Shown: positions 7,501 through 17,706, numbered from the stretch's first letter. The stretch: 64,000 nt of DNA from Magnetovibrio sp. (GCA_002722175.1 PBKU01000038.1:20690-84689); one strand, 5' to 3'. Program-made: numbers and translations. The notes: generated by a model not told the origin, from the sequence alone.

Positions 7501-9996
7501 TTAGCCCCGACCGAACGGTTGCCAAGACAAAATTAATTTTGGCAAAACTGTAAGCGCTGCTAGAAGAGCTATCAACATCGCTGTTGCTGTTAACACACCA
7601 AAATAAATGGTCGGGATGAAGTTGGAAACGACCAGAATCGAAAACCCAAAGATAATGGTCATGGTAGTATAAAATACTGCTTTTCCAATATTTGAGTGAC
7701 AGATATGCATAGTTTCTAGGTAGTTATGGTTAAGGGCGTACTCTTCTCGAAACCGGTAAATATAATGAATTCCATTGTCCACAGCGATTCCTATCGTAAT
7801 CGCCGCAATCGTTATTGTCATCATATCCATTGGAATTTTCATCAACCCCATAAATGCCAATACTGCCGCAGCTCCGAGTAGATTTGGGAGTATGCCAATA
7901 ACCGATAAGGTAATCGAGCGAAACAATACCAGAAACATTACCGCAATACCCAGCATCACTACTCCAATAGTTTTGATTTGCGACTTAAACAAACTTTGCA
8001 GCATATTGTTGTAAAGCACTAACAGGCCGCTTACAGTCACATCGTCCTTGTTAAGGTTAAATTTTTCTACCAAGTCATTTTGCACCTTCTCAAGCAATTC
8101 CTTTCGCCGCAATTCAGGCCTTGAATCTAGAATTCGTGCAAGAAGACGAGCTTCGTTTCCTTTAATAGACACGTAGGGGTCAACCAGATTTTTCCTTACG
8201 CTTTTCGGGATCTTAGTATAAAGAAGAGCTAATTGCATGCCGTCTAACTCCTCCTCAGCATAATCCTCTGCAACCCGGACCGGGGACGCAAGTGACAAAA
8301 CCTTTCCAATTTCTGGAACACTATCGAGATAATCGTGAATTCTTTTGATACGACGGATCTTGTCACGCGTAAACCAGTATTCAGGAGAATTTGCTAATTC
8401 CTCAGCGTATTCTCGTTCCATTTCTATTTCCGCTTCACTGAGCCCTTCCAATTCTTCTGGTTTCAGCAGATCGTTGAACGGATCTTCAAATCTTATTAAC
8501 ACTTCAAGTGGAGTAGTGCCCCCAAGCTTATCATCAATAAGCTTTAACCCTTGGTAAATCTCTGTCTCCTCACTGAAATAGTTAATAAAACTATTCTCCA
8601 CACGCAATTTGCTTATTCCAAACGCACTTACTGCCGCTAAAAAAATGGCAAAAAGCAAAATTTTGCTTCCATGAGTTTCTGTAAATCGGGCTAAATACGA
8701 AGGCAAGAAAAATTGGTCATTTTCAGGCACAGGTTTCTTTGTTGTTTTACCCATAAGTATTAATAATGTTGGGAAGAGCAAAAAAGAAGTAACAAAAGTA
8801 ACTGCCAGGCCGGCACTCATCATCCACCCGAAATCAATAACTGGCTTGATCCCACTGACAATCAACGAGCTGAAGCCCATAATAGTCGTAAGAGCCGTAT
8901 ATAGGCAGGGTTTCACCATCTTATGAACGGTAGTTCTCACTAGTGTCAACTGGCTATCTGACGAACTATCTCTGCTAAGTTGTCGATAACGCACGATTAG
9001 GTGAATATTCATCGATATTGTAATAATCAACATTAACGCAAGAAAATTCGAAGAGATTACAGTCACCTTCCAGCCTATCAATCCCAGAACCCCTATCATA
9101 ATTAATCCTGCATAAAAGCAACTAAGCAATGGGAGTAAAATCCACCGCATTTCCCGAAAAATAGCGGTCAGTACAATGATCAGAAACAAAAGCACCCCAC
9201 CCCCAAAAACAATCAGATCATTACGAACAAATGTCACCATGTCATCCGTAATCATCGGCACGCCTCCAAGATGCAAAACCCCGTACTGCCTATACGGTTT
9301 AATGATTTCCCTAATTTTCGCTACGCCATTGTGCCGCTGCTCTGTGAAAGCCTCATGTGCTTCATCATATTCAATTATTATTTGGTCCAGAAGTTTTTCT
9401 TCTTTGTGTGAAAGCTCTGTTTCCGAACGTTTTGTCCGCAGTTCATTTCTGGATTTTAGCAATTGATTATATATTGGATCCTCTACCAACCCCAACAACA
9501 AAGCTGTGGTTCCTCCATCTTCGCTAATAATGAGTTCACGATAAATTGGACTATTCAGAAGCTCTGCCTTGGCCTTGGTACGATTAATGCCTGGCTTTTC
9601 AAGACTTGGTATATCGTCGACCATCTCCGTTAACGGTTTCTCTGAGCTCTTGATTAGAGGAGCATCAAGCATAGTAAATACAGTATCCACAATAGAAACA
9701 GCCTTAAGCTCTTCTCGCAGTTGCTTTAGGGGCTCCAATGCTTTTTCTGTAAAAAGCTCTGCAGTGGGTGTATAAGTCACTACAAGTAGGTCGCTGCTTG
9801 GATAGCGCTCGTGAATTTTCCGAAATATTTTTAAGTCCAGGTCATCTTCTAGCAACAAAGAGTCCGCAGATGCATCTAACCTGAAATTGCTAGTATGATA
9901 CCCGAAAAAAGCTAAAAGCAAGGCTAGAAAGATAAGAACTAATTTTGGATTATCGAGAACAAAATTATCGTAGACCTTTGCTATATATGATGTCAT
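7501..9996 (-). CDS. MMPL/RND-family membrane exporter
   Basis: 831-residue inner-membrane transporter of the RND superfamily, MMPL type. The layout is duplicated: a TM helix near 18-35, a large extracytoplasmic domain, a helix bundle near 255-435, a further TM near 440-460, a second large loop rich in charged residues, and a C-terminal bundle near 645-825. The segment AVDNGIHYIYRFREE in the last bundle carries the proton-relay-type Asp. Members export lipids, hopanoids or hydrophobic compounds and need no TolC partner gene nearby; none is seen here. It is flanked by acyl-CoA genes, which hints at a lipid or acid cargo. Substrate unknown. Confidence 0.85.
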   Translation of the reverse strand: MTSYIAKVYDNFVLDNPKLVLIFLALLLAFFGYHTSNFRLDASADSLLLEDDLDLKIFRKIHERYPSSDLLVVTYTPTAELFTEKALEPLKQLREELKAVSIVDTVFTMLDAPLIKSSEKPLTEMVDDIPSLEKPGINRTKAKAELLNSPIYRELIISEDGGTTALLLGLVEDPIYNQLLKSRNELRTKRSETELSHKEEKLLDQIIIEYDEAHEAFTEQRHNGVAKIREIIKPYRQYGVLHLGGVPMITDDMVTFVRNDLIVFGGGVLLFLIIVLTAIFREMRWILLPLLSCFYAGLIMIGVLGLIGWKVTVISSNFLALMLIITISMNIHLIVRYRQLSRDSSSDSQLTLVRTTVHKMVKPCLYTALTTIMGFSSLIVSGIKPVIDFGWMMSAGLAVTFVTSFLLFPTLLILMGKTTKKPVPENDQFFLPSYLARFTETHGSKILLFAIFLAAVSAFGISKLRVENSFINYFSEETEIYQGLKLIDDKLGGTTPLEVLIRFEDPFNDLLKPEELEGLSEAEIEMEREYAEELANSPEYWFTRDKIRRIKRIHDYLDSVPEIGKVLSLASPVRVAEDYAEEELDGMQLALLYTKIPKSVRKNLVDPYVSIKGNEARLLARILDSRPELRRKELLEKVQNDLVEKFNLNKDDVTVSGLLVLYNNMLQSLFKSQIKTIGVVMLGIAVMFLVLFRSITLSVIGILPNLLGAAAVLAFMGLMKIPMDMMTITIAAITIGIAVDNGIHYIYRFREEYALNHNYLETMHICHSNIGKAVFYTTMTIIFGFSILVVSNFIPTIYFGVLTATAMLIALLAALTVLPKLILSWQPFGRG

Positions 9997-10070
9997 TTAG
10001 TTCCCTCGTTTACTGATGCTTTCTCAAGTCGCTAGCGCATCTACAACGTTGGTACGTACACTAAAACACT

Positions 10071-10098
10071 TTGCTACTGCAAGGTTAAACGATAATTT
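10071..10098 (+). promoter_or_regulatory. possible sigma70-type promoter for the PaaG-like gene
   Basis: TTGCTA and TAATTT are separated by 16 bases and lie 46 bases upstream of the coding start in the divergent gap between the MMPL exporter and the isomerase gene. Motif match only. Confidence 0.35.
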
Positions 10099-10143
10099 AT
10101 TTCTTTTACGTATCAGATAAATAGAAAGACTGGAAATATCGCC

Positions 10144-10953
10144 ATGTTAACTTCACCCAACGATTCCATTGGAATCGGAACTGATAACGATGTATGCACA
10201 ATAACTCTTAATAGGCCAAGCTCCTTAAATGCTCTCAATCTGGATATGGTGAGTGCTTTATTAGACATCACCACTAAACTTAAGGATGCCTCTGATATCC
10301 GGGCCATTATCCTTCAGGGGGCTGGGGACCATTTCATGGCGGGAGGCGACGTAAAAGGCTTTAAAACCCTGCTTGATGAAGAAAAAAAAACATCAATAAT
10401 TCGACGTGCATTTGAAGACGAACTGGAGGATGTCCATCGAACAATAATTAATATGCGCACTTTACCTATCCCAATAATTGCAAGTGCGCGAGGGGCCGTC
10501 GCAGGCGCAGGTCTTAGTTTCCTACTTGCCTGCGACCTAGCCATATGTTCAGAAAACACAATACTGACCCTTGCATACCGTCATATCGGGACGTCACCAG
10601 ACGGAGGTTCAACATATTTTCTTCCACGCACTATCGGTTTAAAAAAAGCAATGGAAGTTGCTTTGCTAGGGGACCGTTTTGATGCCCAGCAAGCTTTTGA
10701 CCTTGGCCTCGTAAATTGTGTAGTTCCTGACAAATTGCTAGCTAAAGAAACAAAGTTAATTGCTGAAAGACTCGCTAAAGGTCCGGCATATGCTTTAGGG
10801 GAAACCAAGAAATTGATTAACGGCTCTCTAAATGCGAATCTGGTAGAACAACTTACTGCTGAAACAAAAGCATTTGTTAACTGTGCGATTAGAAAAGATT
10901 TCTACGAAGGTGTCTGTGCCTTTACTGAAAAGCGTCCACCTAATTTCGAATGA
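10144..10953 (+). CDS. enoyl-CoA isomerase/hydratase family protein, PaaG-like
   Basis: 269-residue crotonase-fold protein. Instead of the two hydratase glutamates it has GAGLSFLLACD (Ser at the first) and LAYRHIGTSPDGGSTYFLP (Asp in SPDGG). That pattern is typical of PaaG-type isomerases (ring-epoxyphenylacetyl-CoA isomerase and delta3-delta2 enoyl-CoA isomerases), so isomerisation is more likely than hydration. It is a single plus-strand gene with a GGAAAT ribosome site before ATG 10144, convergent with the CoA-lyase gene. Whether the substrate is aromatic-derived or a plain 3-enoyl-CoA cannot be seen. Confidence 0.86.
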   Translation: MLTSPNDSIGIGTDNDVCTITLNRPSSLNALNLDMVSALLDITTKLKDASDIRAIILQGAGDHFMAGGDVKGFKTLLDEEKKTSIIRRAFEDELEDVHRTIINMRTLPIPIIASARGAVAGAGLSFLLACDLAICSENTILTLAYRHIGTSPDGGSTYFLPRTIGLKKAMEVALLGDRFDAQQAFDLGLVNCVVPDKLLAKETKLIAERLAKGPAYALGETKKLINGSLNANLVEQLTAETKAFVNCAIRKDFYEGVCAFTEKRPPNFE

Positions 10954-10987
10954 ATGAATTCTTAGTTATCAACAAAGCCTTTAAAAA

Positions 10988-11866
10988 CTAATCTCGTATT
11001 GCAGCAATCGTGCGCAAAGCTTGCTCATAAACGGGGTAATCAACAAAATGGCCATCAATCTGAATAGATGCAGACCCTTGGCCTTCGGCTTCTTCAAATC
11101 CACGAACAAGCTTCCTAGCCAACGCGATTTCCTCTGCTGACGGAACAAAAACATTTTTTATAATAGGGACCTGATCAGGATGAATTGCGAGCCTGCCTTG
11201 AAACCCCAAGCCACGAATTCGTTGAGTAGATTTTTGCAGGCCTTTCAAATCCTTAATATTAAGCCATACGCTATCTAGCGGTGGTTCAATGTTTGCTAGA
11301 CGACTAGCTACCACAAGCCTAGTTCGCGCAAAAGCAAGCTCTTGCTCATCTTGAGTCGATAACAAATTCAGGTCTTTGGAGTAGTCAACGGCGCCAAATA
11401 AAATCCTTCTTATTCTAGAATCCGCTTTTGCAATATCATTAACTAAATCAATACCTTTGGCAGTTTCAATAATTGGAACAATCTCAATCTGCCCCACAGG
11501 CAGGCTGCGCTCTTTCTCAAGAGCTGAAATCATCCATGAAATCGTTTTCAGTTGTGCTATATCTTCAACTTTTGGAAGCACTATCCCATCAAGCTCCCTG
11601 GTGACCGTTGCAAACACATCCCCAAAGCAAAACTCCGTCGTAACGTCATTGATACGAATAAAGGCCCGACAACTTGCTTTGTTTTTTAGTGCTAAAACAG
11701 CTGTTTGCCGTGCAGATTCTTTTTCCGACTTGGCAACAGAATCTTCCAAATCGAGAATTGCCGCATCAGCACCAACCCTAAACACTTTCTCCGACCGTCG
11801 CGGATGATTTGCAGGAGCAAAAAGATATACTCGATTAGGTGTTGCCAAGAAGTCTAACTCCAACAA
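10988..11866 (-). CDS. HpcH/HpaI (CitE-like) CoA-ester lyase
   Basis: 292-residue TIM-barrel lyase of the citrate lyase beta/malyl-CoA lyase group. Visible are RVYLFAPANHPRR near the N terminus, AAILDLEDSVA (Mg/CoA site), a conserved Glu in IVPIIETAKG, and FGAVDYSKDL. Such proteins split (S)-malyl-CoA, beta-methylmalyl-CoA or citramalyl-CoA into an acyl-CoA plus glyoxylate or pyruvate. It lies 122 bases downstream of the peptide-type ABC operon on the same strand and may be its last gene. Together with the MaoC hydratase it supports a branched dicarboxyl-CoA route; the specific ester is an inference. Confidence 0.86.
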   Translation of the reverse strand: MLELDFLATPNRVYLFAPANHPRRSEKVFRVGADAAILDLEDSVAKSEKESARQTAVLALKNKASCRAFIRINDVTTEFCFGDVFATVTRELDGIVLPKVEDIAQLKTISWMISALEKERSLPVGQIEIVPIIETAKGIDLVNDIAKADSRIRRILFGAVDYSKDLNLLSTQDEQELAFARTRLVVASRLANIEPPLDSVWLNIKDLKGLQKSTQRIRGLGFQGRLAIHPDQVPIIKNVFVPSAEEIALARKLVRGFEEAEGQGSASIQIDGHFVDYPVYEQALRTIAAIRD

Positions 11867-11988
11867 TATTCTGGCACAAAATTGACAAATAAATAAAATC
11901 CAACCGTCAAAACATAATGTCTATTCTCAAAACTCAGTTTTGTTAGAAAAACCCCAACACCGAGCCAGCTTTTCTATTATTTCCGTGG

Positions 11989-12891
11989 TCAGCGTGAGCG
12001 TAATTTAGGGTCAAGTGTATCCCTAACTCCATCTCCAAAAAGATTAAAGCCAAATACGGCAAGGGTAATCGCTAATCCGGGCCAAATAGCAACCCATGGC
12101 GCTGATTCGGCGCACTCTTCAGCACCACCTTGAAGCATAAGCCCCCATGCCGGTGTCGGTTCTTGAACTCCCATTCCAAGATAACTTAATGAAGCCTCTA
12201 ATAAAATCGCCTGTCCCAAAAAAGAAGTCAGCATAATAAGATAGGGTGCCATTACATTCGGTATCATGTGCCGCAATATAATCCGCGTATTACTGAAACC
12301 TAGGGCGCGCGCCGCATCAACGTAAGGAATTTCACGAATTGCAAGCGCATTAGAGCGAACAACACGGGCGCATTGCGGGATAAATGGGATCATTATAGCT
12401 ATTATGACATTTTGTGTCCCAGGCCCCAGTGTTGCGACAACAGCTAAAGCTAAGACTATTAATGGAAACGCCATTACGACATCAACAATCCGTTGGACTA
12501 CCAGATCAATAACGCCCCCAAAATAAGCACTCGCTACACCTATGACTAAGCCCGCAGTAGAACCTACTATTGCGGCAGTAAAACCAACCGTTAATGCTGT
12601 TCGTGCACCATAAATTATCCGCGTAAGAACATCCCTGCCAAATTGGTCCGTCCCGAGAAAGAACATTTCATCTGGCGGCACCAACATATATTCAAGCGCA
12701 TTAGCTTCCGGGTCGTAAACGCTTATCAGATCAGCAAATGCTGCCATTAGGATCATCACTACTACAATAAACCCGCCAGCGGCAGCTAACGGCTGCTTTC
12801 GAACCAGTTCAAAAAAGATGGCATACCAACTTTTCTTCGCAGATAACTCTTCAAAGTCCGAGTCGAGTTGAGTTTTAACCGCTTTGGTCAT
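11989..12891 (-). CDS. peptide-type ABC transporter permease, DppC-like
   Basis: 300-residue inner-membrane permease of the binding-protein-dependent (BPD) family for peptides, opines or nickel. It has an N-terminal OppC-type TM (near 33-52), then five more TM helices, with the cytoplasmic EAA loop seen as AARALGFSNTRIILRHMIPN and the family phrase FLGTDQFGRDVLTRIIYGAR. It pairs with the DppB-like gene, which ends 9 bases upstream. It forms the importer with the two ATPases and binding protein encoded upstream. Confidence 0.93.
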   Translation of the reverse strand: MTKAVKTQLDSDFEELSAKKSWYAIFFELVRKQPLAAAGGFIVVVMILMAAFADLISVYDPEANALEYMLVPPDEMFFLGTDQFGRDVLTRIIYGARTALTVGFTAAIVGSTAGLVIGVASAYFGGVIDLVVQRIVDVVMAFPLIVLALAVVATLGPGTQNVIIAIMIPFIPQCARVVRSNALAIREIPYVDAARALGFSNTRIILRHMIPNVMAPYLIMLTSFLGQAILLEASLSYLGMGVQEPTPAWGLMLQGGAEECAESAPWVAIWPGLAITLAVFGFNLFGDGVRDTLDPKLRSR

Positions 12892-12900
12892 TTAACCCCC

Positions 12901-13872
12901 TTAACTGTAGCGAATTCGAGGATCGAGCCAGGCATAAAAAATATCAACAATTATATTCGTTAAAACAAAGATTATTACGACCAGCATTACCAGTTGCTGG
13001 GTCATTGCAAAATCCTGGTTTCCAACGGATTCAACAAACAACCTGCCCAGTCCATTTAAATTAAAAACCTGCTCGGTAACAACTAGCCCGCCCATTAGAA
13101 AAGCAAATTCAATTGCAATTATCGTAACAACCGGCAAAAGCGAATTTTTTAACGCATGACGGTTAATAATAACTTTTTCAACCAAGCCTTTAGCTCGGGC
13201 AGTTCTAACATAGTCTTCCCGAAGAACCTCAAGAAGCGCCGAGCGGGTCATTCTGGTAGCCACCGCTGAATATCTATATCCGGTAGCAACCGCAGGCCAA
13301 ATGAGTTGAGATAGATTTCTTAATGGATCTTCCCAAATTGGAACATAATCAATTGGGGGCATCCAGGGATCACCGAAAACCGCCTGTGTAGAAATCAATA
13401 AACCCAGAATTATTAGTATACCAAGCCAGAAAGATGGCATGGCGATCCCTGCAATAGAGAAAGCTCGAACTAAATAATCAATCCATGTATCTTGTTTAAC
13501 CGCAGAAATGATCCCTAATGGAATGGCGATCGCAATCGCTACAAAAGTTGCCATAATGGCAACCTGCAAAGAGAGTTCGAACCGCAAGCCTATTTCGTGT
13601 GTAACAGGAAACCCTGTCCACATCGAATCACCCAGATCAAAAACGACGTAACCCCATATGAAGTCCCAGAATTGGACCATTAAAGGCTGATCAAGCCCTA
13701 GGTTTTTCTGACACAGAAGTACTTCTTCCGGGTCTGCGTAAAGTCCCGTCCCGGCAAGGCGGACTTCACAGACATCGCCTGGAACCAAGCGTAAAAGAAA
13801 GAAAACTAGAACCGCAGCCCCTAGCAAAGTAGGAATCATTAGTAAAAGTCTTTTGATGATATATTTATACAT
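12901..13872 (-). CDS. peptide-type ABC transporter permease, DppB-like
   Basis: 323-residue inner-membrane permease, partner of the DppC-like protein. The start MYKYIIKRLLLMIPTL and LRLVPGD are characteristic of DppB; the EAA loop is ARAKGLVEKVIINRHALKNS, and VVTEQVFNLNGLGRL follows. About six TM helices are visible. The gene starts 113 bases after the binding-protein stop; that gap carries a strong hairpin (13921-13948), which may lower permease expression relative to the binding protein. Confidence 0.93.
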   Translation of the reverse strand: MYKYIIKRLLLMIPTLLGAAVLVFFLLRLVPGDVCEVRLAGTGLYADPEEVLLCQKNLGLDQPLMVQFWDFIWGYVVFDLGDSMWTGFPVTHEIGLRFELSLQVAIMATFVAIAIAIPLGIISAVKQDTWIDYLVRAFSIAGIAMPSFWLGILIILGLLISTQAVFGDPWMPPIDYVPIWEDPLRNLSQLIWPAVATGYRYSAVATRMTRSALLEVLREDYVRTARAKGLVEKVIINRHALKNSLLPVVTIIAIEFAFLMGGLVVTEQVFNLNGLGRLFVESVGNQDFAMTQQLVMLVVIIFVLTNIIVDIFYAWLDPRIRYS

Positions 13873-13920
13873 ACAGACAACTACCTCTAAAAAGATCCTG
13901 CTAGCACGACGAACTGCTCA

Positions 13921-13948
13921 CCCACCAGCCCCGTTGGGGACTGATGGG
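13921..13948 (-). other. intercistronic mRNA hairpin between binding protein and permease genes
   Basis: CCCACCAGCCCC and GGGGACTGATGGG pair as a 12-bp stem with one bulged base, one G-U pair and a 3-base loop. No T-run follows on either strand, so it looks like an mRNA-stabilising or attenuating element and not a full terminator. Location downstream of the binding-protein gene is typical of such elements in ABC importer operons. Confidence 0.6.
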
Positions 13949-13985
13949 CTAGCTAGTAATATCGGACATGATTTAGTTTGGCTTA

Positions 13986-15611
13986 TTATTTGTCCAACCA
14001 AACATTGTCCAAAGACTGATTTAAATAGTGGCTAGGTGCAATACTCCACCCCTTTACGTAAGAACGGTGTGGATTGATCTTGTACCACCACAAAGTAACA
14101 CCGATATGGGCCTGCTCACTAAGAGCACGGGTCTCATATTTCCGAATCAGGCTCCTTTGCTCAGACTCACTCCCTGAACGCAGTATTTTTTCGTATATTG
14201 CCTCAAGTTCCGCATCTTCGTAATTACCATAGTTGTTCCCTGCAGAGCCAAGAAATTTTGTGATGTCTGCAATCGGGTTAATGACTGACTGACAATTAAA
14301 GTCAACCGACACATCAAAATCCCCCTTCTTACGAAGAGTTGCGTAGAACTGCGGCGATGGCTGCACGCGCTGAGTAGCATTAATTCCTACTTTCTTCCAC
14401 TGGTCGATTAACCAGGTGCCAACCACCTTATATGGTTGATCTACTGCACGGTTATTAAAGTCAACGTTTAAACCACCCGGCATTTTGTCGACCCCTGCGT
14501 CAGCCAGTAGTTTTTTAGCTTCGGCACGTGATGCATTAAGGTCCTTACTATAACCTTTTAGCTTGACCAACTCATCCATATTTGCTGCTAGCGGATGTTT
14601 TGGAAAAACTACACCGCCAACTGTTTTCACAATTGCGATACGGCTCAGATACTTTGACCCTCCCCAACGGTCGACAGACAGTGTCAACGCCTGGCGGATC
14701 CGCGCGTCATCAAAAGGTTTGTGTTCTTGGTTTGGTGTAGCTAACAAAACACAGTTCCAATCGCTTTCCTGAACAGTAATTTTTTTACCCAGTGCTTTCA
14801 CTAAGTCATCACGGTGCTTTGGGGGGAAACCACGAAATTCAATAGCTGCTCGGTCACCACGAATTGCCGCAACCCGAACTGCCAATTTTGGGGCAGATAT
14901 TGCTTTGAATCCATCTAGATAAGGCTGACCTTTATGATGGTAATCGGCAAACTTTTTTCCCTCAACGAAGGCACCTTTTTGATGCTGCACGAAACTAAAT
15001 GCTCCAGTGCCGTTGATGTTTTTTTGATGCCATTTTAACCCATGCGTATCCAGGTCTTTCTTTGAATAGACAAAATTAAACGGAGTCGCCAATGCAGGTA
15101 TAAAAGAACCGGTTGGGAACTTTAGTTTAAAAACAACGGTGTTCGCGTCTGGCGCAGTCACTGACTTGACCGCCTTAAAAAAAGCTTTGCGAGACGATGG
15201 AATTCCTTCTGGGGGAAATATAATTTTGTCGTAAGTTGCCTTGATATCCGCAGATGTCATGGGCGTTCCATCATGAAATTTAACCCCCGAACGGATCTTA
15301 AAGGTGTACTTTGTACCATTTTCAGTCGGCTTAGGTACATCGCCCTCACATAGGTCACATACGAAATCAGTTGGGGATGAAGGATTGCTTGGATTCACCC
15401 GGATCAATAAACTATAAAACGGGCGTATCGGATGGATCATCCCAAAGGTTGTTTCCTTATGCCCATCATAAGAAGGAATTTTCGATCCAACGACAAAATT
15501 AAGAACGCCACCAGACTTTGGTGACCCCGCCTTTGAAATACTGGTCCCTGCAACCGCAAGACAAAGTCCTACTGCACCGGAAACGGCCAGTTTAGTTAAT
15601 GAAAACTTCAT
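13986..15611 (-). CDS. ABC transporter substrate-binding protein, family 5 (peptide/opine type)
   Basis: 541-residue periplasmic solute-binding protein. A Sec signal peptide is visible (KLAVSGAVGLCLAVAG, cleavage probably near SKAG, residue 29). The SBP_bac_5 signature appears as TYKFKIRSGVKFHDGTPMT-like sequence (near 104-121), followed by the DARIRQALTLSVDR region. A GGGAGGAG ribosome site precedes ATG 15611. The operon order ATPase-ATPase-binding protein-permease-permease is unusual in having the ATPases first. The ligand could be a peptide, opine, or acid derivative; the neighbours favour a carboxylate but this is not shown. Confidence 0.92.
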   Translation of the reverse strand: MKFSLTKLAVSGAVGLCLAVAGTSISKAGSPKSGGVLNFVVGSKIPSYDGHKETTFGMIHPIRPFYSLLIRVNPSNPSSPTDFVCDLCEGDVPKPTENGTKYTFKIRSGVKFHDGTPMTSADIKATYDKIIFPPEGIPSSRKAFFKAVKSVTAPDANTVVFKLKFPTGSFIPALATPFNFVYSKKDLDTHGLKWHQKNINGTGAFSFVQHQKGAFVEGKKFADYHHKGQPYLDGFKAISAPKLAVRVAAIRGDRAAIEFRGFPPKHRDDLVKALGKKITVQESDWNCVLLATPNQEHKPFDDARIRQALTLSVDRWGGSKYLSRIAIVKTVGGVVFPKHPLAANMDELVKLKGYSKDLNASRAEAKKLLADAGVDKMPGGLNVDFNNRAVDQPYKVVGTWLIDQWKKVGINATQRVQPSPQFYATLRKKGDFDVSVDFNCQSVINPIADITKFLGSAGNNYGNYEDAELEAIYEKILRSGSESEQRSLIRKYETRALSEQAHIGVTLWWYKINPHRSYVKGWSIAPSHYLNQSLDNVWLDK

Positions 15612-15637
15612 TTAATAGTCTCCTCCCTGTAAAGTTT

Positions 15638-15652
15638 GGGTGAAAATCACCC
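15638..15652. other. small hairpin in the ATPase/binding-protein gap
   Basis: GGGTGA-AAA-TCACCC is a perfect 6-bp stem with a 3-base loop, 27 bases upstream of the binding-protein start. A second 5-bp hairpin (CCACA/TGTGG, 15667-15680) lies just after the ATPase stop. Neither has a T-run. They may tune expression inside the operon. Confidence 0.35.
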
Positions 15653-15682
15653 GGCTACCATGCGATCCACATTTTTGTGGCC

Positions 15683-16711
15683 TCACACCTCTGAACAGGC
15701 CACCCAGTGGCCTGGTTTAATTTCTCTAAATTCGGGTTTGTTCATACTACAACGATCAACAGCCTTTGGGCAACGGGGATGAAATACGCATCCACTTGGC
15801 GGGTTGATCGGGCTCGGAATTTCCCCCTTAATAACCGTATGGCCTCGCCGACCTTCAATTTCCGGGTCTGGAATTGGCACTGCTTCCAATAATAGCTGGG
15901 TGTAAGGATGCTGAGGTGCATTAAACAACTCGTCACAGTCCGCTAATTCCACCATATTTCCAAGATACATAACAGCAACCCTATGGCACAAATGACGCAC
16001 TACACTTAGGTCGTGCGAAATAAAAAGATAAGTTAGCCCAAATTCATCGCGCAAGTCTTCAAGCAAATTTATAACTTGAGCCTGGATTGAGACGTCTAGG
16101 GCAGACACTGCTTCATCACATATAATGAACTCTGGATTCATGGCAAGTGCCCTTGCTATACCAATTCGTTGTCGCTGCCCCCCGGACATTTCATGCGGAT
16201 ATCGATCTGCAAACTTAGCCGGCAATCCGCAAAAATTAAGAAGATCTCCTACCCGTTTTTCACGCTCTTTCTTATCTGGAAGAATACGATGCACTGACAA
16301 CGGTTCTCCAATAATTTCGCCTATCTTCATCCTCGGGTTAAGAGAACTGTAGGGATCTTGAAATATAACCTGAATTTTTTGGCGAACAGGTATTAAATCC
16401 TTATCGGTAAGCTCATTTAAGTCTTGACCATAAAACATAATTTTCCCGGCCGTAGGGTTTTCCAACTCTAGAATGCAACGGCCTATTGTCGTTTTCCCAC
16501 ACCCGGACTCTCCCACTAGCCCCAGTGTTTCTCCTCGCCTAATTTGAAAATCTATCCCGTCGACGGCTTTTACCGTAGCGACAATACGATTGAATACAAC
16601 ACCTTCCATAACCGGAAAGTGCATTTTCAAACCTTTGACATCAACCAATATATCCCCGGAAAGGTCCCCTTTAGTGTGAGTGTGGTTTTTCTGCATTAAA
16701 GGCTGGTTCAT
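15683..16711 (-). CDS. peptide-type ABC transporter ATP-binding protein, DppF-like
   Basis: 342-residue ATPase. Walker [10 protein letters not shown] (near 66-74), signature [15 protein letters not shown], Walker [13 protein letters not shown] and the H-loop SHDLSV are all present. The C-terminal oligopeptide/dipeptide extension has the Cys-rich [14 protein letters not shown], typical of OppF/DppF, where it can bind an iron-sulfur cluster. It starts 5 bases after the stop of the DppD-like gene. It energises the DppB/DppC-like permeases. Confidence 0.94.
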   Translation of the reverse strand: MNQPLMQKNHTHTKGDLSGDILVDVKGLKMHFPVMEGVVFNRIVATVKAVDGIDFQIRRGETLGLVGESGCGKTTIGRCILELENPTAGKIMFYGQDLNELTDKDLIPVRQKIQVIFQDPYSSLNPRMKIGEIIGEPLSVHRILPDKKEREKRVGDLLNFCGLPAKFADRYPHEMSGGQRQRIGIARALAMNPEFIICDEAVSALDVSIQAQVINLLEDLRDEFGLTYLFISHDLSVVRHLCHRVAVMYLGNMVELADCDELFNAPQHPYTQLLLEAVPIPDPEIEGRRGHTVIKGEIPSPINPPSGCVFHPRCPKAVDRCSMNKPEFREIKPGHWVACSEV

Positions 16712-16716
16712 ATGAA

Positions 16717-17706
16717 CTATCCGTTCGGTGCTGATTCAAAGTTATCTGCGTTCCAACACGCCGAGAAGTGTCCCTCCTCCACTTCCTCAAGAGCTGGAAA
16801 TTCACCGTTGCATTTTTCTGAAGCAAAACGGCAACGTGGACGGAAGGCACACGACCTGTCCAAACGCGACAAATCCGGGGGCTGCCCTTCTACCGGATCT
16901 AATTTCGCGGCTCTGGCCTGATCCATTCGAGGAACTGAATTCAAGAGTGCCAAGGTGTATGGATGCTTCGGCGAATGATAAATATCCAACGCCGAACCTT
17001 GTTCAATTATACGCCCGGCATACATTACGTTTACCTTGTCTGCATACCGCGCAACCACCCCAAGATTATGAGTGATTATAATCATCGCAACCCCAAGGTC
17101 CCTGGTCAAATTTTTCAACAGCTCCAGAATTTGCGCCTGGATTGTCACATCAAGTGCCGTGGTCGGCTCATCGGCAATAATTATTTTTGGCTCACATGCT
17201 AAAGCCATGGCAATCATCACCCTTTGACGCATACCACCGGAGAGATGATGAGGATATTGATCTAAACGTCGCTCGGGCTCGGAAATGCCAACCATACCTA
17301 GAAGTTCAATGGAACGCTTACGCGCCGCTCCTTGAGATACGCCCATATGGGCAATCATCGTTTCGCTCAGCTGCAAACCAATGGACAAAACCGGGTTAAG
17401 GGAGGTCATCGGCTCCTGGAATATCATTGCAATATCTCTACCACGTATTTGACGGATTTCCTCTTCACTAAGTTCCAGCAGGTTTGAACCGGCAAACCGT
17501 ATTTCACCACCAACTATCCTACCAGGAGGCCAGGGTATAAGCCGCAATACAGACATGGCAGTAACCGACTTTCCACAGCCAGATTCCCCAACCACCGCAA
17601 CGGTCTCACCTTCTTCTACCGAATACGACACCCCATCAACAGCCTTTACTGTCCCTTCAGAAGTAAAGAACTGTGTCCGGAGATTATCAATCTCAAGAAG
17701 AGCCAC
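16717..17706 (-). CDS. peptide-type ABC transporter ATP-binding protein, DppD-like
   Basis: 329-residue ATPase, first gene of the operon. Walker [10 protein letters not shown] (near 38-46), signature [15 protein letters not shown], Walker [13 protein letters not shown] and the C-terminal [14 protein letters not shown] extension are present. Translation starts at GTG 17706 with a GGGGGGAAGG ribosome site directly upstream; an ATG 15 bases further up is out of frame. A palindrome at 17740-17759 lies in its upstream region. Confidence 0.93.
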   Translation of the reverse strand: MALLEIDNLRTQFFTSEGTVKAVDGVSYSVEEGETVAVVGESGCGKSVTAMSVLRLIPWPPGRIVGGEIRFAGSNLLELSEEEIRQIRGRDIAMIFQEPMTSLNPVLSIGLQLSETMIAHMGVSQGAARKRSIELLGMVGISEPERRLDQYPHHLSGGMRQRVMIAMALACEPKIIIADEPTTALDVTIQAQILELLKNLTRDLGVAMIIITHNLGVVARYADKVNVMYAGRIIEQGSALDIYHSPKHPYTLALLNSVPRMDQARAAKLDPVEGQPPDLSRLDRSCAFRPRCRFASEKCNGEFPALEEVEEGHFSACWNADNFESAPNG

